This document shows positions 31,731-42,450 of a stretch of DNA of 64,000 nucleotides, in pieces. Each line of letters starts with the position of its first letter. The first letter of the stretch is position 1. The position numbers and the translations under genes were made by a program. The notes under the pieces were generated by a model. It was not told where the DNA came from, ran no database searches, and saw only the letters and a list, made by a program, of their open reading frames with translations. The DNA lies in the NCBI RefSeq assembly GCF_018294505.1, contig NC_057814.1, positions 42,183,725 to 42,247,724 of the forward strand, written 5' to 3'. The stretch comes from Triticum aestivum. Taxonomy: Eukaryota > Streptophyta > Magnoliopsida > Poales > Poaceae.

Positions 31731-32194
31731 CCCTCCCGACGAACACGACGACGCATTCCGTTCCGACCCAGCCGGTTGGCTTCCCATGAACACGACGACG
31801 ACGATGTTTCTCCGTTCCGGCCCAGCCATGTACACGAGCCATGGCCCTACGTATGCGCGAGTAGGCGTTCGAGACCCTCCCGTATGTATGTACGTGACCG
31901 TATTTTCTTTCTTGCACACTGGCCGCTGTACGTACGTGTACATGCTACGTGCGCGCCTCTACTACGACACGTGCGCGCCTCTACATCGACCAGTATGTAC
32001 GTACACGTTCGCGACCAGAATGACAATGCCACGTACGCTTCGACCAGGTGGGTCCCGACTGTCAGGCACTTCCTTGCTTGCGAAGATGTAGCTGGTGGGT
32101 CCCAGCAGTCAGGGGGCGAATCATTTTTTTTTGCCCGGACGCACTTCCTTGTGTGCGAAGATGTAGCTGGTTGGTCCCTGCAGTCAGGGGGAAA

Positions 32195-33414
32195 CATTTT
32201 TTTCGCGGAATACGGTGGCCCGTCCGGTGGGTCCCCGCTGTCAGGTGGAGGAATAATTATTTTCCGCGTAATAAGGAGGCACTTCCTTGCTGCGGCTGTG
32301 GACCCAGCTGTCAGCCTCTCCATGTACAGTCCATGTCCGATGGAAGCCGTTCCTTGACCACGTTGACCACGCCGCGCCGAGAGCACCAGGGCGGTGGACG
32401 ACGGCGAGGCCTAGGAAGGGGATGACGCGGAGCCGGGGAAGACGCGGCAGTGGAAGCCCGCGCGGAGAGGAGTACGAGGGTTCACTGGTTCGGCTGCGGT
32501 GTGAGGCTGCCGTCGCCGCAGGGCCTGGCCAGCGGTGGGAATAGTAGGGGCGGTGAGTTCTCCACGGCAGCACAGCCGGCCACGGGAGGCAGGAGCATGC
32601 GGCACGACCGGCGCTGCTTTGGGCGGCTGGAGCAACAAGACCAGAGGTTGAAGAAGCACTACGGCCGTTGGATGGACATCATACGTTCACTGGAGCTAGA
32701 ATCGTGCATATTGACTAAGTTGACAAAGCCCTCCGTCCCCGTCAACTTAGTAGGCCCACAAGTCAGCCTGCCACTATACTGGGTCCCAGCTAGCAGGGGA
32801 GTATTCATTTTTTTGTGCGTAATAAGGACGCACTTCCTTGCGTGCGAAGATATAGCTGGTGGGTCCGAGCTGTCAGCGCCGGTAACGTTTTTTCGCAAAA
32901 TACAGAGGCCCTTTCGGTGGGTCCCAGATGTCAGGTGGAGGAATCATTATTTTGCGCGTAATAAGGAGGCATTTCCTTGCGTGCGGCCGTGGACCCAGCT
33001 GTCAGCCTCTTCACGTACAGTCCACTTCAGATGCATGTCGGTCGTTGACCATGTTGACCAGGCCGCGCCGGGAGCACCAGGGCGGTGGACGACGGCGAGG
33101 CCTAGGAAGGGAACGACACGGAGGCAGGGAAGACTCGGCAGTTGTTTCCCACGCGGAGGGGAATACGACTATACGAGGGTTTACTGGTTCGTCTGCCATC
33201 GCCGGAGAATAACAACAGGTGTGGGTGAGTAGAGGGATGGCTAGGCCAGCGATGGGAGTACGGTGGGGCGGTGAAGCCTGCGCGGCAGCACAGCCGGCCG
33301 TGGGGAGGAGGGAGCAGGCAGTCCCGCCGGCGCTTGTTTGAGCGGCTGGAGCAGGAAGAGCAGAGATTGAAGAAGCACGACGGCCGTTGGATGGACATCC
33401 AACAGTCACTGCTT
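32195..33414 (+). repeat. Tandem duplication of about 0.7 kb
   Basis: The sequence from about 32200 to 32695 recurs from about 32890 to 33414 with many changes. Anchors: GAATAATTATTTTCCGCGTA at 32251 against GAATCATTATTTTGCGCGTA at 32941; GCACCAGGGCGGTGGACGAC in both; GATGGACATC at 32671 and 33390. GTGGGTCCC...GTCAG phrases recur every few hundred bases from 32.05 to 34.5 kb, as in CACTA subterminal regions. Confidence 0.85.
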
Positions 33415-33429
33415 GTGCGTCAACCTTTT

Positions 33430-34053
33430 TTTTAGGAAAGCATCAAATCTGTGGAAAACAGCATACAACCCATCTGCCATTATTTCCAATAATTTACAGC
33501 CCATTTGCTAATTCTGAAGGTTTTTTGGAGCTCATATTCTTTTTGTTAGCATTACAGCCCATATTGTGGCCACGGTTAAAAAATTATACAAAATGTTGCA
33601 TATTTCGGTGCGGTCCGAACTGTTTTTAATCCCGAAATTTCGAGTCACATTCAAACTGATTTTAAAAATAAATGTATATCAATATAAAATCCAACAAATT
33701 GTCCACGCATAAAAATTAATGCAATTTAAAATCTTGAAATGAAAAAAAGAAATTTGAAAGTAATTGCCGGTTTGATGTGTTTTAAAAATGTACAGCCCAT
33801 TTCTCATTACTGATAGGCCATTTTCTCGTCCTGCCGAATGAAGCTCTCCTTGTCTTAAAAGATTTGCAGCCCAATAGGCCTGACAAAGCGACTTACTTGG
33901 CAAATCACAAAAAAACTGGGCTAGCCATTTTCAGAAAGAAAAAAAAACTACTGGGCTGGTATGTGGTAAACAGAAAAGAGAAGGTTGTCTAGACATGCCA
34001 GAGTGCCCCGCACAGCCCAGTTGACACCCTGCTTCCGTCTCAAAAATAAATTA
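33430..34053. other. No gene recognised
   Basis: AT-rich spacer with several ACAGCCCATTT-like phrases (33497, 33554, 33792, 33868), probably part of the surrounding CACTA-type element. Confidence 0.4.
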
Positions 34054-34292
34054 GATAAATGCCACAACAAATATGGCGATTCATAAAAATGCCACTGCAA
34101 TTTCCAAACTTTGAAAAATGCCACTGCAATTTTTGCAAACTTTGGAAAACGCCACTGCAATTTGCAAACTTTGAAAAACGCCACTCCAGACTTCGAAAAA
34201 TGCCACTGGGGATGGAATGAAATGGCATTTTTCAAAGTTTGGAAATTGCAATGGCATTTCTTAGAAACACCATATTTGGAGTGGCATTTATC
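34054..34292. mobile_element. Foldback (MITE-like) element with internal tandem units
   Basis: The ends GATAAATGCCAC and GTGGCATTTATC are inverted copies. The arms 34054-34123 and 34222-34292 pair over about 68 bases with few mismatches. The left arm continues as four direct repeats of about 30 bp built on ATGCCACTGCAATTT...CAAACTTTG. The right arm has the inverted unit. TTA/TAA-rich flanks would suit a Harbinger-type target, but the exact TSD is ambiguous. No coding sequence. Confidence 0.8.
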
Positions 34293-34780
34293 AAATTAAC
34301 CCAAAACAAAAATAACTGGGCGAGCTGCTGGGTCCTGATGTCAGCCGCTCATTGTGCAACTCTCTCGTTTATTGACTACGTTGACATAGGCATGGGACCC
34401 AGATGTCAGAAATCCATTATTACGAGGAGCCATTTTTTTATTGGATTGAAATAAGGAGGCACTTTGCTTGCGTACTGCCATGACCTTGGCGGGTCCCTGC
34501 TGTCATCCTCTCCACGTACAATCATCTCCTGGTTGTGTACGCGTCAACTTGGTAGGCCCACAAGTCAGCCTCTAAACCCGTGGAGGACAAATACAACCCA
34601 TTTAAAAAAAATAACAGCCCATTCCATATGTTCAAACGGAAAGTTCAACATTTAGAGCAAAGTAACAGGTCTGATCCACATATAGAGTACTGAACTTCCA
34701 AGTTGACAACCATCATAGCCAAGTTAACTATCTACTTCCACTAATACTCTAGTAGCATACAAGAACTAACTTACTCTTAG
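34293..34780. other. CACTA-type repetitive spacer
   Basis: Repeats the GGGACCC...ATGTCAG and AATAAGGAGGCACTT phrases of 32-33 kb; no gene. Confidence 0.5.
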
Positions 34781-34817
34781 CTAACTAGACGATGTCGGCC
34801 GCCATCTGCGGTACACG

Positions 34818-35294
34818 CTAAACGCCGGCACCGGCGTCCTCCGCCTCGCCTCGGACTTGCCAGAGGTGCGATAGGGCGCATTGCTCGCGCGCGTTGGCCC
34901 TTTCCATGCCGGCGTGGTCCACCGAAGCTTCGGCTTCTAAGCGGGAAACCCACTTGACGAGCTGGTAGTAAAAATCGGCATCGCGAACGCGTGCATGCCC
35001 GACAGCCTCCAGGGCTATTTGCCGGGCGCCGGCCTCCACGTAGTCGGCCCACGTGCGGGCGCTCTGCTCGCGACTCAAATCGGCGATACGCTGCTCATCC
35101 GACAAGCGGTCACGCTCCAACAACTCCTGCTCCTCCGCCAGGCAGTCGCGCTCCAACAAGTCCTCGATCTCCGCATTGCCATCTAAAGACCGATAGAATG
35201 CCTCCTCCCTCCGTCTGCCTTCCGGTGAAAAACCGAACACTAGTTCCGGCGGTGACCGCCTCCGGCCACGCCTATCGCGGACGGACGGGGGCAT
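34818..35294 (-). CDS. Hypothetical acidic, coiled-coil-prone protein, 158 aa
   Basis: Minus-strand ORF with no stop from 35435, but a TATA-like TTATAAG at 35406-35413 lies just inside that longest frame. I therefore place the start at the ATG at 35294 (MPPSVRDRRGRRRSPPELVF). The longest frame would add 47 residues. The protein has an Arg-rich start, then FGFSPEGRRREEAFYRSLD, a heptad-like Glu/Leu stretch (IEDLLERDCLAEEQELLERD) and an Ala-rich C-terminal half with YYQLVKWVSRLEAEA. High GC3 and a clean frame set it apart from the surrounding repeats. I do not recognise a characterised family; it may be a grass-specific gene carried by the transposon. Part of the middle is an internal near-repeat (LLERD...LLERD). 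Confidence 0.55.
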   Translation of the reverse strand: MPPSVRDRRGRRRSPPELVFGFSPEGRRREEAFYRSLDGNAEIEDLLERDCLAEEQELLERDRLSDEQRIADLSREQSARTWADYVEAGARQIALEAVGHARVRDADFYYQLVKWVSRLEAEASVDHAGMERANAREQCALSHLWQVRGEAEDAGAGV

Positions 35295-35403
35295 GGCGGA
35301 CGTGGCGAGAGCGAGGATAAGTGGCGAGCAACGTCGGGCCGGTGGGGGCTTATGAGATAGGGCGAGTTGGGTCATGGTGCCACCATAGAAGGCCGAGAAA
35401 CAG

Positions 35404-35413
35404 TACTTATAAG
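35404..35413 (-). promoter_or_regulatory. TATA-like box for the 158-aa ORF
   Basis: The minus strand reads CTTATAAGTA here, about 110 bp upstream of the ATG at 35294, a normal plant distance for TATA plus leader. Confidence 0.4.
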
Positions 35414-35998
35414 CGGAAGGTAGCGCGACGGTCATCGGAATTCAATGCATAATGAAGCAGGCATGGCTTAGCACGCCAGCTTGCCGTGGAAAACTAGAGA
35501 AACTGAAATTCTGACTGTGCCGTCCCGTCCCATCCGTGCTGGGTCGCACGCCGGCCTTACGGTCAAACGAGTGCACTCGAATCATCTCCCTCCTTGTCAA
35601 TAATGATTCCACGGATTTAAAAGGCCCGCAACAATTAAAGCGCATCTTTTTCGCATCAGTTAGCTACCTTAATTACGGCCGGCTGCATGCGGGCACTCAA
35701 AATCGCTCGCAGACAGTACGCGGAGCAGCATGCAACGAGTCGCAGCCGAGGGCATTAATTGATGAACTTTAGCTGGGAGATAAGGCATTTGCGAACGTTT
35801 TTGCTAGCAGTTTCTTCAGATTCACATGGCATTTTCTTCAGAGCAACTTGTCAGTTTCTTCAGAGGTAGGCATTTCTATTCAAAAAACTGCCACTTCGGA
35901 TCTTGCGTCGCAACTAAAACAGCCAGGAGCGCATTAGTAGGCTAGCTAGTGATCGATCGGTAACTTGTAAACACTGAGCGAACAGATATAGGGAACTG

Positions 35999-36166
35999 TT
36001 AATGCATCTCAATGATTCACAGATCATATACAAATATGTAGCTCCAAAAGCAAAGACCAGCCACAACTAAAACCAACTAGTACGATTCCCATACATAAGA
36101 TCAACATGTTAATGCATCTCAATGATTCACAGATCATATACAAATATGTAGCTCCAAAAACAAAGA
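35999..36166 (+). repeat. 58-bp direct repeat, 110-bp spacing
   Basis: Copies at 35999-36056 and 36109-36166 differ at one position (AAAAGCAAAGA against AAAAACAAAGA). Confidence 0.92.
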
Positions 36167-37340
36167 TCTAGAAAAAACATATGTTCTTCCTACTAACATG
36201 TATGCTTCTCTTGGCCAACATTCAGTACAGACGGAATGACAAATTTGTTTGTGAAGTCTACAATTCCTCTTGCAAACGTAAGTGGTTTCACCAACAGCTG
36301 GAACCATGGGAATGAACCACACATGATGGAGGAACATCCACTGCAATATGATTTGGTCTTCTCTTGATCACACGGCGAGACTATTTTCGGAATACAAACT
36401 TTAACTTAGGCAAAATGATGCCCATTGTATAATCAGACCAAAGCAATGAAGCACCTAGTGTTGGCCAATAAATAGTACAGTACTACTTTTCTGCAGTCCA
36501 TGAAGTGACTATCCAATCTTTCTGTGTCTATTTTCAAATGGCACTGCATGCAGTGACTATACTAGTCTCTTGTGCAGTTCAACCAAAATTGCGGTCACTT
36601 TGTGTGTTTGCTAAATAGCAACGGGCAGACATCTCTGTCTGCACAAATATCAAGCAGCTAGTAAACATATACCCCACCTTGTATTTTCGGTTTAAACATG
36701 TCTCTTCCGCTTAGATCTATCATGTTTTGCACTAGACAATTTGATACAGTCATGTTTTGCCCTGGACAATTTCATACTGAATAGATTTGCTTGTTCAGAG
36801 CAAAAATATAGCGCCTATTCTTCATCAGACCAAGGATATCCATGTTCGCAGTGATGGAAGAGGTGAAATCGATACAACCGAAATTGAGCATCCAGTCATT
36901 GAATCATGTCCTGCACCTCCAATGTAGGTCCACCCTGCCAATAAATTCACATACAAACCACTAGTATTACTATCTAATGACAGTACAAAAAGAGTAGCAA
37001 GATAGTAGCAAACCATGTACCTTCTTAATGAACAGCTCATAGTGCCACCAATTGGATATAAAGGTTTGGGAGAAAACATGCTCCTAATGTTGAACCAGTT
37101 GGACTTCTTGTGCAGTTCCACTAAACTCGAGCATCCCTGTTTGCATAGATATTGAAAGTGTGATTACTATAAAAGTGGCACTAGTTGAAGCATAGACTCA
37201 CAAATATAAGCATTCCAATTTCTTACTGGGAAAAGGTAGCAAGACTGTTTCTAACCACCTTTTTGAAGGAATAAATAAGGCAACAGAGGCTGATGTCAGA
37301 AAGGCATATATAGTTCTTTCTGAAAGACTGATCGATTCCT

Positions 37341-38245
37341 GACCTTTCCTCTTCTTTTAAGCATATTTTGTGCAGTTCAACTAAAATAAAATGCCATCAC
37401 CGCCTTGACAATTCAGTGACACTGTACAAAAGGAAATGACTTAACATTACATCATGATGTCAGGTATGTAGTCGACAGGCATTAGAGACAAACTTATAGA
37501 CCTCCTCCGATAACATAATGAACATTAATTTTAACAAAGGTGTGACTAGCTTTACCGGGATAATTTGAGTGAACTCTACACCCTCTGTTCCTTAATATAA
37601 GAGGTTTTTGCAGTTCAGTTTAAAGTACCCAAACGTCTACTAGTATTTAGAAAAACAGGTAGTAGTTTTTTTAGCACATATCTGGGAAAGCTTGCCAGCC
37701 TTTATGTCCATACGCCAATGCAACACCATTCGAAATTTCGAATACTACAAATATACACTAATCCAGTGGCTAGTGCAACAGTAGAGTAGTTATTTTATTA
37801 CAGGGTACAGTACAATGGTTTTACTGAACAGATTTCAATAAACTCTGGCACTGGAAGATTTCTATAAGAATTAACAATACAAAATGTAAAGGTAACACGT
37901 TTCAGCATTGGTATACTAGCTGTGCATGAGCATTAAACCAAATACAAAAGTCTGAAGGTAACTAGCATTATTAACTAATGACAGTATAAAAGAATTGCAA
38001 ACCATGTACCTCCAAGGTAAATATCATTTCGAACTCGGGGGGGGGCCTTAAAAATTGCTATCCCAATCTTGATAATCGATCAAACATAAAAACTTGATCG
38101 AACGGATCAAGAGAACAGCCGGAGGAGGAGGTGCCCACTCTTAACCTTTCCTCTTGTCTTCATAATTTTTTGTGCAGTTTAACCAAAATAAAATGACATC
38201 AGCGCCTTGGCATTTTGGTGACACTGTACAAAAAAATTAACTTAT
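37341..38245 (+). repeat. Dispersed direct repeat of about 100 bp, spacing about 800 bp
   Basis: Copies 37341-37445 and 38140-38245 share ACCTTTCCTCTT, then GTGCAGTT, AAAATAAAATG, CATCA, CGCCTTG and GTGACACTGTACAAAA, in the same order and spacing. Confidence 0.85.
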
Positions 38246-38600
38246 CTCATGAAAGTGAGGTATGTAATCTATAAGCATTAACAGTGCAAAAATCTGAAGG
38301 TAGTAACAAGTTTCATCGTTGGTATACTGGCTGTGCAACATCATTAGAATGCCTTAGTTGAAAAATCTTTAATACATCCACAATCAACAGCTAACCCTGA
38401 AATAATCCAGTGACATTAAATGGCATTGCTTAAATTTATCGGTGGCATTAGACTGAGTGCGGCATTAGTTAAATGTGGCATCACTTTAGCAGTAGCATTG
38501 GTTGACTTGACTGCTGGCGTTATACTAACAGCAAAAAAGTTAGACTAAGAGCATGCGAGGCCCATTCGGACAGTGGGCGCACTAGTACGATGTACCTCCA

Positions 38601-39590
38601 CGGATGCATAGAGTGGTGAGGGAGGTATGGTTGCCCAGAGCAACAAATATCCAGGCAGCATATGTGGATTACGTCCCATTTTTGTTATGTTTAGCCACCT
38701 TTTTCCTATGTGAGGACAACAAACCGATCGACCTGGTCATTCTCTATTGCGTTGTCATGCCTTTCTACCCTTCTTCAACCAAGAGACACGAGACTCGTTC
38801 CTTAGCTACTGATTTTCCCCTTCTCAACCTAGATGCGGGTTCGATGCCTACTCTCTTGGACAGTACAGTCTCCCTTCCTTTCCTTATTCAACCCAGACAT
38901 GGATTAGTGTTCATGAAGTAGGGTTTCCTTTAATAGTGCAAATTAAGGTTTTCGTCTGCGTGACCAGCAGAGCAGAGGATAGCAAATTGGGAAGATGGTG
39001 GAGTGGAAAAAGATCCACATGCAGCGACATGGCGGATGGGGCAATAGAACAAGGGTATGGTTCGAAAAGAGGTAGCATACCTGAGGGTCGGCGGGATGTG
39101 GCTTCGCTCGTGGTCATCGTCCTCCACACGCACTACGTCAGCGAGCTTGGGGACGGAGGCCATCCCGCGCGGGCGCTAGGTCTGAGAGGACGGCCTTGTC
39201 GTCAGTGCGTGACCTCGCTCGCCGACGACGAGTGCGTCAACACTGCACGTCCTTTTCTTCCCCGGCGGATCTGTGACCACCGCTGAGGAGGGAGAGAGAG
39301 GCCGTCTTTTTTAGATCTGGAGAGAGGGTGATAGTGTGAGAAGCAAGTGGGCAGCCCTTAGCAAGAAAGTTCTGAAGCTCCAGCCTATATATCTCTTTTA
39401 TACTACTAGTACGAGAGGTGGAGTAGTGGTAGAGTAGTTTATATTTTCTCTGCAAACAGTACCAGTTAGTCGTGCTTCAAAACTGAACGGCGCGCCATTA
39501 AAAAAATAAAGTCGAGAAATAATGCGGCACCTCGGGCCAACGCGGCCAGATCGCATTTTGCACGAGAAATTACACACGATGTTTCGTTGA
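38601..39590. other. No supported gene
   Basis: Short frames on both strands (for example 38604-38921) have no recognisable domain. A TATATAT motif occurs at about 39385, some 430 bp upstream of the DUF295 pseudogene start; the distance makes a promoter role uncertain. Confidence 0.35.
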
Positions 39591-39815
39591 CATGTGGTCC
39601 CGTTCCAACATGTCAGTGAGACAACGGCGAGTCCTTTTGTACAATTTCCGAAAGGACGTGTAGGCCGGGGCGCCTCTTCGTGTACCGTGGCAAACTGGCA
39701 ACCGTCCACCGACTCTTCACCTTTCCCTCTCAATTTGGAACTGCTGTCGCACGCTCTTCCTCCCACCTCCATTTGCCTTCACCCTTCCTTCTGCCACTGT
39801 TCGATCGTCTTCTCC

Positions 39816-41213
39816 ATGGAGGGAACAAGCCGAAAACGACCCCGTTATTCTTGCCCCGATCTGAAAGATGACGTGGTGGGGGAACTCATTGATCGGTGCG
39901 ACGTCATCACCTCGGCTAGCATGGCAGGTTCGTTCAAGCCCATTCTCGACTCAACTAATAACATCATTACAAGGAACCCAAGGGTCCAGGAGCGTTTTGA
40001 TCTCCCTTATCTTCTTTGCTATAAGCCTGTTCGCATGGGCGCGGACGACGGAGGCCTCGCCTTGTGCAAGTTGATGCCGCTTGATAATGATACGTGTGAT
40101 GTCAAGATGCCATCGCTTAAGGGTAAGTCCTGGGCTGGCACAAATGGAGATTGGGTTGTTTATATTGGGTACAATTGCGAGTGGGAACTTGTGAATGTGT
40201 ACACTCATCAGCGGACTCCACTTCCAAAAATCTCCGAGTGCCCTGAGGTTGAGCACACAGATGATCTACGTACGTTCAAATACGATCATGGTGACTGTCG
40301 TCTACTGAAGATAGCAATTTGTCGAGTTCCCAACCGCTCTTGGAATTACAAGAACTATCAATTTGTTGCTATCTTCGACAAGCTTGTTGCCGTCCTTCGT
40401 GGTTCGACTGGATGGATATTGCTCAAAAATTAGTTTCTATACACGGATGTGTACTGTGATGCAATTGAATACGAGGATCTTGTGTTTGCTGCCACCACTC
40501 GTGGCACTGTTTTTGCATGGGATCCTCGTAGTTTTGGTACGTTTGTCTTCCACCGTAATTATAATTGTTTCATCCACATGCATGCGGGTTAGCAAGTTTC
40601 CCTTTACTAATTAACCTTCTTCTTGTGTTTCCAAGGTCCTGTGAACATTCCAACACCTATACTTGAAAAAAATTATAAGCAAGGGGGAGATGACGATGGT
40701 GATGATCACGAGCATGAGGAGGAGCAGAACTTATATACTCAGTGGCGCCTAGCAACTAATTCCGATGGATCACCTCTTCTTGTCTGTATACAGTGCACTC
40801 AGACTGTTACTACTGAGGAAGCAGGTGTTGTCTCCCATGGTCGCCCTCTCCTGACCTATTCCAACACCCGTTGCATGGTATTCAGGACGGATACTAGTGT
40901 GCTAGCGCAAACACCTTCTCCCTGGTTCAGTATTGATAGTCTTGGAACAAACTCGCTCTTCCTTGGACCAAACTATCCAATGATGATGAAAGGTGATCCA
41001 GCTGCTGTTGACACAATGTTACTACCATTTATGAGAAGCAACTGTATCTATACCTTGGACATTTCGGTGGTTCCCTACCCTGGTCCTGATATATGCCGCT
41101 TCAGCCTGGATGATCAGTCATGCGTTGCTCTCGATATTGACAATAGCTGGCCCTTCCCAGAGCACCTATGGTTCAAAGCAAGCGTTTCCAACGCCGAGAA
41201 TTGGTTGAGTTGA
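39816..41213 (+). pseudogene. DUF295 (KIB/F-box-associated) gene with one in-frame stop
   Basis: Two exons, 39816-40536 and 40636-41213, joined by a 99-base GT...AG intron, give exactly 433 codons. The product would have an N-terminal F-box-like stretch (LKDDVVGELIDRCDVITSAS...), then the DUF295 region with WVVYIGYNCEWELVN, YKNYQFVAIFDKLVAVLRG, DAIEYEDLVFAATTRGTVFA, an acidic insert (GDDDGDDHEHEEEQ), SLGTNSLFLGPNYPM, FSLDDQSC and the C-terminal WPFPEHLWFKASV. These fit grass DUF295 proteins, often F-box subunits of SCF ligases. Codon 206 is TAG (40431-40433), where a Trp codon would fit (single G-to-A). Everything else is open, so it is a very young pseudogene, or a base-call error in a functional gene. 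It lies inside the giant MULE. Confidence 0.8.
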
Positions 41214-41431
41214 AGTTCATTTCATTGCTTGTTATTTGTTGTGTGATGAAAACTTTAGTATTTGCTAGAATGTTTTGTTGGAAATAATCTATAATCCAAC
41301 ATGTATCCTCGTTGTCGTTGTGTGTTGATGACTTGTTGTATTTAATGAATGGTACATTTCAGTTGCGAATGCATGTCATAGACTCAATTTATGAATGGTT
41401 TTCGAGTCACTTCTTGGAGTGTGAGTACCGT

Positions 41432-41685
41432 AGTAGTATAGCCAGCATCCGGTTAGTATATGAAGTTGCCACATCACATAGAGCCAACCTAATATTGGAG
41501 TATGCTAGCCCTCCACCGGCGCGCCGCTTCAAATGGCGGAGGAAGTGAGAGGTTGTGTCACCTTGTGTCCAGATCTGAGATGCCACGTGTACCAGATGAA
41601 TGACTCCAAGTTCGACCACCGTGATGTTAGGTGCGAGCCCAGGAACACTGTTGGAGAGACCCCCCTCATAATTTTCCTACATTGG
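41432..41685 (+). repeat. Segmental repeat, copy 1 (partner 45517-45766)
   Basis: About 250 bp nearly identical to 45517-45766, including CAGCATCCGGTTAGTATATG, CCACCGGCGCGCCGCTTCAA and GATGCCACGTGTACCAGATG. Both copies are in the same orientation, 4.08 kb apart. Similarity stops abruptly at 41686, where a different AT-rich repeat starts. Confidence 0.95.
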
Positions 41686-42033
41686 TCGTTTGATTCATAG
41701 GATAGAATGCTATAGGATTTTTTTCCTATGTAATCATCTTTTAATTGGCAATCTAGCATCCACTCCAACTTTTGTTTCACTTCCTTTGTTCCTACGAAGA
41801 GAGTACTTGCTCTAAATGATGTGCCGCTGCAAGAGCCGCCTATATTTATTAACCATGCTCTAAAAAGGTGGACCAGCTTTGGCTATAGTAGTACTGTACT
41901 AGGTTAGTAGGTGACCTTGCGCTTGGCTCTTCTCCTCTTCCGGAAGTCGAACAATAATGATGGTACTACAGTAGTACTTCTGGCAATCTGACACCAAATG
42001 AAGGCGTAGTAAGCATCAAAGTTATTTATTAGT

Positions 42034-42450
42034 ACTCTTGGAGTAAACTCGCTCTTCCTTGGACAAAACTATCCAATGATGGTGAAAGCCGATCCAGCTG
42101 TTGTTGACACAACGTTACTACCATTTATGAGAAGCAACTGTATCTATACGTCGGACATTTCGGTGGTTACCTACCTTGGTCGTGATATAGTAGGCCGCTT
42201 CAGCCTAGATGATCAGTCCTGCGTTGGCCTCGAGATTTACAATAGCTGGCCCTTCCCAGAGAATCACTTGTGGTTCAAAGCAAGCGTTTCCAACACCGAG
42301 GATTGGTTGAGTTGAAGTTCATTTCATTGCTTGTTATTTGTTGTGTGATGAAAACTTTAGTATTTATAATCTATCCTCGTTGTTGTTGTGGGTTGATGAC
42401 CTGTTCTATGTAATAAAATGATATGCCTGTGATAAACTTACTAAATTTAT
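42034..42450 (+). pseudogene. Tandem partial copy of the DUF295 3' end
   Basis: The last 90 or so codons and 3' flank of the gene at 39816-41213 recur about 1.1 kb downstream. The copy encodes MRSNCIYTSDISVVTYLGRD, FSLDDQSC and WPFPENHLWFKASV, and ends at the same stop context (42315). It has substitutions and small in-frame insertions (GRD-IVGR, PEN-HLW), and no 5' part. The 3' UTR phrase TTGCTTGTTATTTGTTGTGT is shared, so this is a DNA-level duplication, not retroposition. Confidence 0.85.

Larger units (their letters stand above)
35440..38600. other. Non-coding stretch with local duplications
   Basis: No convincing gene on either strand. A 58-bp direct repeat lies at 35999-36056 and 36109-36166 (one mismatch). 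A block of about 100 bp built on TTTGTGCAGTTCAACYAAAA lies at 37341-37445 and 38140-38245, with shorter echoes at about 36570 and 37107. A second phrase, GGTATACTAGCTGTGCA, lies near 37910 and again near 38322. A Stowaway-like half end (CCTCTGTTCCTTAATATAAG) is at about 37586-37605. This could be the intron/exon body of an unrecognised non-coding transcript or a decayed element. Confidence 0.45.

Noticed and set aside
30919..31756. Long overlapping minus-strand frames of 182-276 codons
   Set aside because: They are translations of the GAACAGGACCC minisatellites; several frames are open at once on both strands, and no domain is visible.
32450..33232. 260-codon plus-strand frame
   Set aside because: It crosses the 0.7-kb tandem duplication and mixed repeat phrases; both copies encode unrelated-looking frames and no domain is recognisable.
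38604..38921. 105-codon plus-strand frame
   Set aside because: No recognisable domain, average composition, no promoter or splice support; could be chance.
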